Assembly: GCA_002070715.1 (NCBI GenBank)
Contig: MWDV01000094.1
Span: 1-64,000 of the forward strand
Length of the DNA: 64,000 bases
DNA from: Verrucomicrobia bacterium ADurb.Bin118
GTDB lineage: Bacteria; Verrucomicrobiota; Verrucomicrobiia; Limisphaerales; MWDV01
Direction of reading: 5' to 3'
Below the pieces are notes generated by a model. It saw nothing but the letters and a program-made list of their open reading frames with translations. It made no database searches and had not been told where the DNA came from. Position numbers and translations under genes: made by a program. Positions 36,586-45,400 of this stretch are shown here, in pieces. The number at the start of each line of letters is the position of its first letter. The stretch's first letter is position 1.

Positions 36586-37311
36586 ATGAAATCCACCGCT
36601 TCTGTCCCCACCGATCGCCCCTTTGTGCTGGTGAACATGGCCATGACCGCCGATGGAAAAATCGCAACGGCGAACCGCGCCGTCTCGACCTTCGGCAGCG
36701 CGCGCGATCACGCTCATTTGCTGGAACTGCGCGCCACGGTGGACGCGGTGATGTCGGGCGCGCGCACCGTGGATTCCGCCCCGGTTAACCTTGGCCCGGG
36801 AGCGGCCAAATACCGTCGCCAACGTCTGCGCCGCGGTTTGGCCGAATATAATTTGCGCGTGATTGTCAGCGGCTCCGGTACGCTCCATCCCGACGCCCAC
36901 ATTTTCACCCAGCGCTTTTCCCCGATCATCATCCTGACCTCACAACGGGCGACCGCGCTCGCGTTGCGGCAGTTACGGACGCTGGCTGATGACGTCAAGA
37001 TTTGCGGACGTCAGGAAGTCAACCTGCGCGCGGCACTGCGTTGGCTGCACGCTCAATGGAAGGTAAAACGGCTGCTGTGCGAGGGGGGCGGCGAATTGAA
37101 CGAGGCGATGTTTCGCGCCGGACTGGTGGACGAGGTGCATCTCACCCTCTGCCCCTTGATCTTTGGTGGACGCCGCGCGCCCACGATTGCCGAAGGCCGG
37201 GGTTTCCCGACGCTTGCTTTCGCCGCGTCGTTTCAACTGGTGAGCCGAAAGCGCCACGGTGACGAACTCTTCGTGGTATTTCGGCGGCGGACGGAGCGGG
37301 CGTCGTTGTAA
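36586..37311 (+). CDS. RibD C-terminal-type pyrimidine reductase
   Basis: A 241-residue protein of the RibD-C/dihydrofolate-reductase fold. It shows FVLVNMAMTADGKIA, the loop VDAVMSGARTVDSA, LLCEGGGELNEAMFRAGLVDEVHLTLCPLIFGG, and a terminal strand. These match the stand-alone 2,5-diamino-6-ribosylamino-pyrimidinone 5'-phosphate reductases of riboflavin synthesis. The deaminase half of bacterial RibD is missing, so it may act in riboflavin or a related pathway, or on another substrate. It lies 28 bp after queA in the same direction. Confidence 0.85.
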   Translation: MKSTASVPTDRPFVLVNMAMTADGKIATANRAVSTFGSARDHAHLLELRATVDAVMSGARTVDSAPVNLGPGAAKYRRQRLRRGLAEYNLRVIVSGSGTLHPDAHIFTQRFSPIIILTSQRATALALRQLRTLADDVKICGRQEVNLRAALRWLHAQWKVKRLLCEGGGELNEAMFRAGLVDEVHLTLCPLIFGGRRAPTIAEGRGFPTLAFAASFQLVSRKRHGDELFVVFRRRTERASL

Positions 37312-37315
37312 AATT

Positions 37316-38026
37316 TTACTCCGGCAATTGCGGGAAAGGCGCGTCATTCGCGAAGCCCAAGTTCCCCCCGTTTTGGAGGATGACATCGCCGATCTGCTCC
37401 AGCAGCATTCGTTTCGCTTCGGCCAGCCATTCTTGATTGCTGCCCATCGCCTGCCGCGCGCTCGCAATCATCGCGTTGATCGCCTCATGCCGTTCCGCTT
37501 CGGAAAGCCGGTTCCAATACCCTTGCTCCACCAAGGCCTTGTAATCATTCAGCTCGCACGCGAGCAATCGGGGCGGCGGGAACTCCAAGTCAACCCGGAG
37601 ATTTTCCGAATGGATGTTGAGATAAAAATGCTCGTTGAGATCGAAGCCCACCGAGGCGGTGAAATAACCTTTCAGGCGGATGGATTTGGTGCTGCCCAAC
37701 CAGGTGTTTTCCCACGTGTACTCATGGGTGAAACCCCGTTTCAAAGTGACGAGTTCCAGGACGCCGCGATCAAAGGCAATCTCCGTCTCCCGATCAATGC
37801 GGATTTCGGGGCGAATGTTAAGACGCCGCCCCACTCCATCCCAAACCCTTTTCCCGAGGTCAACGGCTTTGTGGGCGGCTTGGTCCGCCGTCCGCACCAC
37901 CGCCTCCCCGGAACTTTCCGCTATTTCTCCCGGCATTCGGGCGCAGGATTTCATCAACAACACCGCCGCTCCGGCGAGCGCCGCGATGACAATGGCAATG
38001 GCGAGGGCGATTTGAACGGGATTCAT
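37316..38026 (-). CDS. Membrane-anchored DUF4230-like protein
   Basis: A 236-residue protein with one N-terminal membrane helix (IALAIAIVIAALAGAAVLL), followed by a Cys that could be a lipidation site. The extracytoplasmic part has a beta-rich segment (LVTLKRGFTHEYTWENTWLG, SIRLKGYFTASVGFDLN) and a helical C-terminal half. This pattern resembles DUF4230 proteins, whose function is unknown. Its 3' end nearly meets the convergent RibD-type gene (4 bp apart). Confidence 0.55.
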   Translation of the reverse strand: MNPVQIALAIAIVIAALAGAAVLLMKSCARMPGEIAESSGEAVVRTADQAAHKAVDLGKRVWDGVGRRLNIRPEIRIDRETEIAFDRGVLELVTLKRGFTHEYTWENTWLGSTKSIRLKGYFTASVGFDLNEHFYLNIHSENLRVDLEFPPPRLLACELNDYKALVEQGYWNRLSEAERHEAINAMIASARQAMGSNQEWLAEAKRMLLEQIGDVILQNGGNLGFANDAPFPQLPE

Positions 38027-38379
38027 GGTGAGACAAACACCGGCAAGTCAGCCTGAAATCGTGGCCCTTCGTCTGGGCAACAGAACCCGCACCGACACAA
38101 CGGTGCGGCACACGACAACGACCGGCGTGCATCATACTCGCGGGCGGCGCTCGCGGGAGGTTTACCGTTCTCAATCGTGTTAACAATCATTCGTGACTTC
38201 GAATGATACGCAACGTACCTGCCGGTTGTGCGCCCTTCAAATTGGAAATTCACGCAAATCGCTGGCGCGCTTCTCCACCTCGGAGACAAACACGCCGTGG
38301 TTGCCGCAAAGCGGAAATCTGTTGCTTCTCGGAAAGCCGCCATGCCAAAGCCATCGGCGCGTGGAGGAACCATGCATCG
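38027..38379. other. Non-coding interval with one perfect inverted repeat
   Basis: About 350 bases between the DUF4230-like gene and the adenosyltransferase stop. Short frames here have no family resemblance. The only structure I see is a perfect 8-bp inverted repeat, ATCATTCG-tgactt-CGAATGAT, at 38186-38207. It has no T-tract, so an operator or a simple hairpin are both possible. Confidence 0.45.
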
Positions 38380-38919
38380 TCACTCCGCAGCCACATGGGA
38401 CTCCGCCCAACGCGCTAAGAGCCACAACAAATCCGACAGCCGGTTCAGATAAACAACGATTTCCGGGTTGGTGAGTTCTCCGGCTTCCGAGAGGCCGCAC
38501 ACGCGGCGTTCGGCCCTACGGCAGACAGTGCGGGCGAGGTCCAGCACGGCGGCGGCCGGCGTGGCCCCCGGCGTCGCCCAACCTTTGAACGATACGCCCT
38601 GCGATTCGATCTCCGCGATTACCCGATCCAACAGGGCGGTCAACTCCGGGGTCACCACCTGAAAACCGTCCCGGCCAAAGCGCGCGAGATCCTCGGGCGC
38701 GGTTGCCAGTTCCCCCATCAATTGCACGAGGTTTTCTTGAACCCGCGCCAAATGATTGCGGAGAAACGGTTGCGTTGCCGTCGCACGCGCCACGCCCAGT
38801 GCAGCGTTCAGTTCATCCACACAGCCGTAAGCCTCTACGCGCGGATGGCTTTTGGCAATGCGCCGGCCATACATCAAACTCGTCAACCCGGCATCGCCGC
38901 CCTTGGTCACAATACTCAT
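38380..38919 (-). CDS. Cob(I)alamin adenosyltransferase, PduO type
   Basis: A 179-residue trimeric four-helix-bundle enzyme that makes adenosylcobalamin from cob(I)alamin and ATP. The N-terminal ATP motif is VTKGGDAGLTSLMYG. AYGCVDELNAALGVAR and the C-terminal RRAERRV plus NPEIVVYLNRLSDLLWLLAR are family signatures. I chose the ATG at 38919, next to the conserved N-terminus; a TTG four codons upstream is the alternative. No cobalamin-dependent enzyme is adjacent. Confidence 0.92.
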   Translation of the reverse strand: MSIVTKGGDAGLTSLMYGRRIAKSHPRVEAYGCVDELNAALGVARATATQPFLRNHLARVQENLVQLMGELATAPEDLARFGRDGFQVVTPELTALLDRVIAEIESQGVSFKGWATPGATPAAAVLDLARTVCRRAERRVCGLSEAGELTNPEIVVYLNRLSDLLWLLARWAESHVAAE

Positions 38920-38982
38920 ACGCGACGGCAAGCATCGGCGTAAACGCGCAACAAGTCAAAACCCAGCAGAGCCAGCTCCATT

Positions 38983-41370
38983 TCAATCGTGCGGGGACGG
39001 ATTGTCTTCCCGCCGCTGGATGCCGGTGCCGAGGAGCAGCCGCAGACTGTTCATCACTACCACCACCGTGCTGCCTTCGTGACCAATGACGGCCACCGGC
39101 AGCGGAATGCGCCCGAGCAACGCAAACCCCACCAGCACCACCACTGTGCCCAAGGAGATGATCAGGTTTTGCCGGATAATCCACCGCGCCCGCTGACTCA
39201 ATCGGAACGCGGCAAGGAAATTTTCCAACCGGTCATGCATCAACACCACGTCCGCCTGTTCCAAGGCCGCGTCCGCCCCCCGCGCGCCCATCGCCACGCC
39301 CACGTGTGCCGCCGCGAGGCTCGGAGCATCGTTCACTCCATCGCCCACCATGGCCACTCGTTGGCCGCCTTCACTGAGCGCCTTCACCGCCGCCACCTTG
39401 TCCTCGGGTTTTAATTCAGCCCGCACTTCGTCCAGGTTCAACTGCGTGCGCAGATGATCGGCCGCCGCCGGACGATCCCCCGTCAACACCACGCAACGCA
39501 ACCCTTCCCGGCGCAATTCATCCACCACTTCGCGCGCTTGAGGCCGGATCGCGTCACGCAACACAAGCCGGCCCCGCAATGCCCCGGCGCGCAACCAGAT
39601 TTCCGACGCACCGGCAGCCGCCGATTTTTCGGCGGGCGGCGCGGACAGAGATTTCCCGTCGTCCACCTGCGCCTCCACCCAATCCTGCCGGCCGAGTAGA
39701 TAAACGGTATCGCCGTTTCTGGCGCGCAGTCCGTATCCGGTGATGGATTCGAACTGCTCGAATTCACGGGCCGCCAAGCCGTGCTGTTTCCCGTATCGTG
39801 TGATGGCCCGGGCCAGGGGATGCGCCGAAAGTTTTTCGAGAGAATATGCCCACTGCGCCACCTCGGCTTCGTGCCCCGACGGAAAGCTTTCGATTTTTTC
39901 CACCCGCAGGTCGCCCGTGGTCAGGGTGCCGGTTTTGTCGAGCGCCACGACTTTGACCTCGGCCATTTTTTCCACCGCCGCGCCACCGCGAATCAAAATG
40001 CCGTGCCGGGCCCCCCAAGCAATGGCCGCCAGCACCGCCGAGGGAATCGAAAGCACCAGAGCACACGGCGACGACACCACCAACAACGTCATCGTGCGGT
40101 AAAAAGCGCTTAAACCCGGCTGGTCGGGCTGGGGAGAAACAAACGGGGCCAGCCCAAACCCAAGCCACCAGACAAAAAACATGAGGAACGATCCCGCGAT
40201 GACTGTGTAGGTGTAGGGCGCGCTGTAGCGGTCCGTGAATCGTTGCGCCGGCGCTTTCCGTCGTTGCGCCTCCTCAATGAGCCGGATGATTTTTTGCAAC
40301 GCGCTTTCCGCCGCCGGACGCAAGGCGGTGATCTCCACGGCGCCCCAGAGATTGATGGTGCCCGCCAGCACCCGGTCGCCCACCGCCTTTTCCACGGGCA
40401 CAGCTTCTCCCGTCAAATTTGATTCGTCCGCGGCGCTCCGGCCTTTGCTGACCTCCGCGTCCACGGGAAACTGGCCTCCGGGCCGGACCAATAGACGCAT
40501 GCCACCGCGGATCGCGTCCACAGCAATCTCGCGCTCGTGGCCATCCGCATCCAACTGGATGGCGACCTTCGGCGCGGCGCGAAACAACGACCGGATTTCC
40601 CGTCGGGTGCGCTCCGCGGCATAGTGCTCAAGCGCACCCGCCAGCGAGAAGAGGAACAATAAGATGACGCCTTCGTTCCATTGATGCACGGCCGCGGCAC
40701 CTGCGGCGACCGCGAGCATGAGGAAATGCACGTCCAGTCCCCGGTCCTGCCGCAGGCGTTCCCAGGCTTCCTGCGCGGCAAACCAACTGCCCGCCAGATA
40801 AGCCAGACCGTAAAAAAGGTAGCCCGGGAAACCCCACACCCCCGCCCGCGCCGTGACGACCGCCGCCGTGAGTCCGAACCCCGCACACAGCCCCGCGCAT
40901 AACAACTGCCACCTCCATTCGCCGGGATGTTCCCCGGCTTCAACGAATTCCACCTCGCGCTGGACAAACCGCGGCAACGGGAGCTTGCGCCAACGCCAAA
41001 GCGCGGGGGCCGTGGGACAGGTCACCCGCGACACCCGGGTGACACCGCCTTCCCAGTGGATGTTGAATTGCCGCAACTCCGCCGCCGATAACGGGGCCGG
41101 GCAATGACGACAATCACAATCCCCCTCCGCCGCGCCACAGGGTGCGCCCGCATGTATATCACGCACCTGCTGGAGGGCCTCCATCAGCCGTTGCCGCAAG
41201 CGGTCCATATCCGTTTGGCCCAAAGTGGCCACGGACACCGTATGGGCCTGCGCATCCACCGTCACGGCTTCGAGGTTGGGTTCGCGGGCGAAAGTGTTCA
41301 GAATGGCCCGGACCACGCAATCCGGAGCGGACGACGTTTTGGCCTTCGGACATGTGACGGGAGACGCCAT
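38983..41370 (-). CDS. P1B-4-type heavy-metal-transporting ATPase
   Basis: A 795-residue P-type ATPase. Near the N-terminus is a Cys-rich segment (CGAAEGDCDCRHC) that may bind metal. Catalytic motifs are TGEAVPVEK, the phosphorylation site ALDKTGTLTTGD and GDGVNDAPSLAAA. The metal-site motifs are SPC in VVSSPCALVLSIP and HEGST in the last helices. SPC with HEG(G/S)T marks subclass P1B-4 (CoaT/CzcP/ZosA), which exports Co, Zn or Fe(II). It should move metal from cytoplasm to periplasm. I chose the ATG at 41370; a TTG at 41445 is possible. The next gene upstream encodes a Cys-rich secreted peptide. Confidence 0.9.
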   Translation of the reverse strand: MASPVTCPKAKTSSAPDCVVRAILNTFAREPNLEAVTVDAQAHTVSVATLGQTDMDRLRQRLMEALQQVRDIHAGAPCGAAEGDCDCRHCPAPLSAAELRQFNIHWEGGVTRVSRVTCPTAPALWRWRKLPLPRFVQREVEFVEAGEHPGEWRWQLLCAGLCAGFGLTAAVVTARAGVWGFPGYLFYGLAYLAGSWFAAQEAWERLRQDRGLDVHFLMLAVAAGAAAVHQWNEGVILLFLFSLAGALEHYAAERTRREIRSLFRAAPKVAIQLDADGHEREIAVDAIRGGMRLLVRPGGQFPVDAEVSKGRSAADESNLTGEAVPVEKAVGDRVLAGTINLWGAVEITALRPAAESALQKIIRLIEEAQRRKAPAQRFTDRYSAPYTYTVIAGSFLMFFVWWLGFGLAPFVSPQPDQPGLSAFYRTMTLLVVSSPCALVLSIPSAVLAAIAWGARHGILIRGGAAVEKMAEVKVVALDKTGTLTTGDLRVEKIESFPSGHEAEVAQWAYSLEKLSAHPLARAITRYGKQHGLAAREFEQFESITGYGLRARNGDTVYLLGRQDWVEAQVDDGKSLSAPPAEKSAAAGASEIWLRAGALRGRLVLRDAIRPQAREVVDELRREGLRCVVLTGDRPAAADHLRTQLNLDEVRAELKPEDKVAAVKALSEGGQRVAMVGDGVNDAPSLAAAHVGVAMGARGADAALEQADVVLMHDRLENFLAAFRLSQRARWIIRQNLIISLGTVVVLVGFALLGRIPLPVAVIGHEGSTVVVVMNSLRLLLGTGIQRREDNPSPHD

Positions 41371-41443
41371 AACCGACGAGGGAACCGTTAGCACATCTCC
41401 CGTTGAAAAGGCGACGGCAATTTCGTTCTCGCAAAATTCCGCC

Positions 41444-41482
41444 AAACAAAATCCCCGCGGGGGTGTTAACCCATGCGGGGAT
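41444..41482 (-). terminator. Predicted rho-independent terminator after the Cys-rich gene
   Basis: A nested hairpin lies 34 bp downstream of the small Cys-rich gene. The outer stem ATCCCCGC/GCGGGGAT pairs 41482-41475 with 41458-41451, and an inner GGGT/ACCC stem adds stability. On the minus strand the stem is followed by TTTGTTT. It would separate the peptide gene from the metal ATPase transcript. Confidence 0.7.
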
Positions 41483-41515
41483 CTTGATGCTTCCAGCGCG
41501 CAGGCTGGGAAAGGC

Positions 41516-41770
41516 TTAAGAAGCCTTGGGACTCTTCAGTTGCTTCCGTTTGGCGGTCTGATTGGCCTTGGTCGGGCACGCGTCCTTGCAGCATTCCTTG
41601 TTGGCTGCCGCCTTGGCGGTGCATTCGCTCTTCTTGGCCTTGTCACAACAGACGGCAGCCTTCTCCTTCGAGCAAGCGGCCTTGTTCTGGGCGCATCCTT
41701 CACCGGCATACACCGCGAACGACATCGCCATCACGCTAAGCAGGATAACAATTTTTTTCATAGTGTTCAT
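41516..41770 (-). CDS. Small secreted Cys- and Lys-rich protein
   Basis: An 84-residue protein with a signal peptide (MKKIVILLSVMAMSFAVYA) and a short mature region holding eight cysteines, including two CC pairs (AVCCDK, KECCKDAC), with many Lys and Ala. No domain is recognised. The composition suggests metal binding or multiple disulfides in the periplasm. GGAG lies about 10 nt before the ATG at 41770; MKK three codons later is the alternative. It is immediately upstream of the P1B-4 ATPase, which makes a metal-handling role plausible but unproven. Confidence 0.75.
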   Translation of the reverse strand: MNTMKKIVILLSVMAMSFAVYAGEGCAQNKAACSKEKAAVCCDKAKKSECTAKAAANKECCKDACPTKANQTAKRKQLKSPKAS

Positions 41771-41859
41771 TAGATAACATCTCCAGCCCCTACATTCAAA
41801 TATTTTTTCAATTTTTGTCCGCCGCCCGGCGCGCCCTTGGACCACGTCCCCGGCCCGGG

Positions 41860-42414
41860 TCAATCCTCCTCGTCGTCCCGCCAGGTTTCCTTGCGTTCGA
41901 TCGCCTCGGGATGGGTATCGAGGTTTTGGGACAGATAAACGTGGCGCAGTTCGTGGCCGAATCCGTTTTTACGGAAAAATGCCAGGGCCGGGTGGTTTTC
42001 CTCGTCCGTGTCCACCAACAAAATCCGGGCGTGCCGGCGGATGAACAGACTGGTCAACTGGTTCAGCAGCCGGGTGGCGATGCCATGCCGGTTGTAGCGG
42101 GCATCCACGCCCAGCCACTCCAACCAACCGTATCGCCAGGCGTTGCGGGGTTTTTCCATGATGCTGCCCAAGGCAAAGCCCACGATCTTTTGATCCGCCA
42201 CCGCGACCAGACAGGTTTCCTGATCGGAACTGAACAATTGCATCACGACGTCATCATCCCAGCTCCGATACAACGTCGGCAAATCCTCGGCGGTGAACAG
42301 TTTCTGGCCCAACGCGAACACGGCCGGCAAATCATCCAGCCGCATCTCGCGGATTTCAATCGCCGACGGGCGGGCCTTGCGTCGCCGACGGGAGTTTTTC
42401 GGTTTGTCCGTCAT
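41860..42414 (-). CDS. GNAT-family N-acetyltransferase
   Basis: A 184-residue protein with a basic N-terminal tail (KPKNSRRRRKARPS) and a GNAT core. It starts IEIREMRLDDLPAVFALG. The acetyl-CoA loop region reads WLGVDARYNRHGIATRLLNQL (a variant of R/QxxGxG/A), and the C-terminal strand is ALAFFRKNGFG. It transfers an acetyl group to an unknown amine, possibly a ribosomal or other protein N-terminus as in RimI-like members. The gene follows alaS in the same direction. Confidence 0.85.
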   Translation of the reverse strand: MTDKPKNSRRRRKARPSAIEIREMRLDDLPAVFALGQKLFTAEDLPTLYRSWDDDVVMQLFSSDQETCLVAVADQKIVGFALGSIMEKPRNAWRYGWLEWLGVDARYNRHGIATRLLNQLTSLFIRRHARILLVDTDEENHPALAFFRKNGFGHELRHVYLSQNLDTHPEAIERKETWRDDEED

Positions 42415-42489
42415 GGGGAATCAAAGAGGTAATTGGAAAGGGGCCTTGTCTATCTTGGTGTGGCGTCAGCCAGGAATCCGGACGCGCGC

Positions 42490-45400
42490 TCATCCGGAAA
42501 CCGGTTCGCCCGCCAATCGCGTTCGCGCCTGCTTCAAGGCTTCGTCCAGTTTATCTACCGCTTTGCCGCCCCCCCGGGCACTGTCCGGTTTGCCGCCGCC
42601 CTTCCCGCCCACAATGGGAGCGATTTGTTGAATCAACTTGCCGGCAGACACCCGGCCCGTGAAGGACGGGGAAACAGCCGCCACCAGCGCCACAGCGTCG
42701 TGGGCGGCGCCGCCCAAAAGGATCACCCCCTCAAACCGGCCTTTCAATTCGTTGACGATGTCTTGGAGGCTCTGGCCCTCCGCGTCGAACCGCTCGATGA
42801 TGGCGGGAATTCCGTTTATCCGGGTCGCCTTGTCCAGCAACGCCTGCGCGGCTCCGGCCGCTTCTCTTTGTTGCAGTGCCTTGACCTGTCTCTCCAAGGT
42901 CTTCTGCTGCTCCAGCAATGCCTCCAACTTTTTCCCCAGCTCGTGAACCGGCGAATTGATCTTGCTGGCCAGGGATTGGATGAGCGTCACTTCATCCGTG
43001 GCTTTCTGATAAGCTTCCAATCCCGCCACCGCTTCAATGCGGCGCACCCCGGCGGCAATGGCGTTCTCACTGACGATGCGGAACAAACCGATCTCGCCGG
43101 TCGCGCGTGTGTGCGTGCCGCCGCAAAGCTCCATCGAATAGCCATCCAGTTTTTCCGGCTGGCCACCGATCTGAACGACGCGGACTGTCTCTCCGTATTT
43201 TTCGCCGAACAGGTGCATCACGTCCGGGCGGGATTTCACTTCCGCAAACAGCACTTCCGTCCAACTGACTCCCGCATTTTCGAGGATGCGTTCGTTGACG
43301 AGTTTTTCCACATCGGCCACCTGCGCGGGCGTGAGCGGGGCGCTGTTGAAGTCAAAGGTCAGCTTGTCCGGCCCGACGAACGAACCTTTCTGCGTCGCTT
43401 CCTTGCTGACCACTTCGTGCAACGCCCAATGCAACAGGTGCGTGACGGTGTGATGCCGCTGGATGGCATTCCGGCGCGCCGCATCAAAACGCACCGTGAC
43501 GTGTTGACCAACCTGGGGCGCGTCAGTTCCAGCGATGAAATGCAACCAGGTATCACCGGATTTTTGCGTGTTGGTGACACGCCAGACATGATGCTCGTCC
43601 GCCAGTTCGCCCGTGTCGCCAACCTGTCCGCCCATCTCGGCGTAACAAACCGAGTTGTTCAGAACGACGGCAGTTTTGTTTTTAAGTGTGACCACTTCCT
43701 GCACATCCGCCCCGATGTGGGCATGTTCGTAGCCCAGGAAATGCGTGGGCGTGGTGGTTTCGATTTGCGAGAGCGCAATGACTTCCTTCTTCTGCGCGGC
43801 GCGGGCGCGGGCGCGCTGCTCTTCCATCAATTTTTCAAATCCGGCCGTGTCCACGGTCAAACCGCGCTCCCGCGCCATCAATTCAGTGAGGTCGAGCGGG
43901 AAACCCTGTTCATCGTAAAGTTTGAAAGCGAAGGCACCCGAGATTTGTGACGAGGCGGTTGGCAGGTTGCTCGTTCCGTCTGGAGCGGGTTGGGCTGTGG
44001 CTTGGGTGGAGCAGGCCACTGGCCTGTTCGGCTGGGCAACCTGCCCAGTCGTCGAAGCGTAAGGCAAAGAGGAAGGTGGGATGTAGGGTTGAGCGGCCTC
44101 AATGTCCTGCGTCCACAACCACCGATACGGCGTCCGTTCGTCCACGATTTTGGCCGTCCATGGGTTTTTACAAATATAATGAAACTTCTCTTGTAACTCG
44201 GCATCGGAGCGAAGGAAACGGTCGAAACGCTCGACCTGCCAAAGCGTTCCCGAAGTATTATCTAATTTGTTGATCTCTTTTGCCGAGAACGACTTGATCG
44301 AATGGAGAATTTCGGTCAATGACCAAAAGACTGGTTCTCCGGTTGTTGCCTTCTCCTTGATCCCCGGCTGGATGATCAAATGAACGTGATCGGGCATTAC
44401 ACAGGCGGCAATCAGGCGATAACGACTTTCGCGCCAGTGCAGGATGCAATCGAATACAATATCTCGAGCCGCAGGCGCGAGTTCTCTGCCACCGTAGGTT
44501 TGGAAATTAACGGCGTAAATCGCCCAAGGTTTTTCGAAATGCGGCAGGTTGCGTTTCGAGTAAGTTGCTCCTGGCGCACCGACAGGCAAGTTGCCCGTCG
44601 GAACAGGCTGGTAGCCTGTTCCACCCGAACCAATAGCGGCGCTTCCCACCAATTTTTCGACTTCCTCGTTAAAGAGGGCGATACCCTTATCCAGCGTCTT
44701 GTTGAAGGCTTCTTCCTCGGTGCGAATGACGTCCTGGACATTTTTCTTGCGCTCCCGAATTTCGGGAAAGACGTCGCCCATCGTGTCAGCAAGCACGTCC
44801 ACGAGTTTGTAGAAAAACGGTTCCCGAAAACCGAGTGAGCGGCCGTATCGCACGGCTCGACGCAGAATGCGGCGCAGCACGTAATTGCGATCGGTGTTGC
44901 CGGGTTGGATGCCATCGGCAATCGCAAACCCCAGCGTGCGGATATGGTCGGCGATAACCCGGAACGCGATGTCAATTTTTTCCTGTTCAATTTGCGTTTG
45001 GGGCGCGTGTGCTCCCCCGAAAGTACCGCGACCCGGCAGCGTGCTGCCGTATTTCCTGCCGCACAACCGCTCCAGCTCGTCGAAAATCGGGCGGAAGATG
45101 TCCGTCTCGTAATTGGAGATTCTCGCGTTGGCAAAATCCGTCAGCCCTTTCGTGCCTTGGATGATGCTGGTGACGCGTTCGAAACCCATGCCCGTGTCCA
45201 CGTGCTTGGCCGGCAGCGGCGCGAATGAGCCATCCGGGTTGGCGTTGAACTGAATGAAAACCAAATTCCAAATTTCGATGCACTCCGCGCTGCCTTTGTT
45301 GACGAGCGCGCCCTTCGTGTCGCCGGCAGGCGTGAGGTCCACGTGCAATTCCGAACACGGACCGCACGGACCGGTCTCGCCCATCATCCAGAAGTTGTCT

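Larger units (their letters stand above)
43945..44625 (-). mobile_element. RAYT/REP element inserted in alaS, reading frame shared with AlaRS
   Basis: AlaRS residues about 460-687. The core, from KRNLPHFEKPWAIYAVNFQ to DERTPYRWLWTQD, matches the Y1/HUH transposases associated with REP palindromes. The HUH motif is VMPDHVHLIIQP near residue 540 and the candidate catalytic Tyr is in KFHYICKNP near residue 609. Palindromes flank it on both sides. The transposase frame is the alaS frame, and even the palindromes are translated (TGYQPVPTGNLPVG). Boundaries are approximate because no empty site was compared. An intein was considered and rejected. Confidence 0.85.

Noticed and set aside
38186-38207. 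Perfect 8-bp inverted repeat as a terminator
   Set aside because: No T-tract follows on either strand, and the stem is AT-rich. Recorded only as a structure in a non-coding interval.
43945-44625. Intein in AlaRS
   Set aside because: The insert has no Cys or Ser at its start and no His-Asn end or Hint-domain blocks, while HUH and Tyr motifs of a transposase are present.
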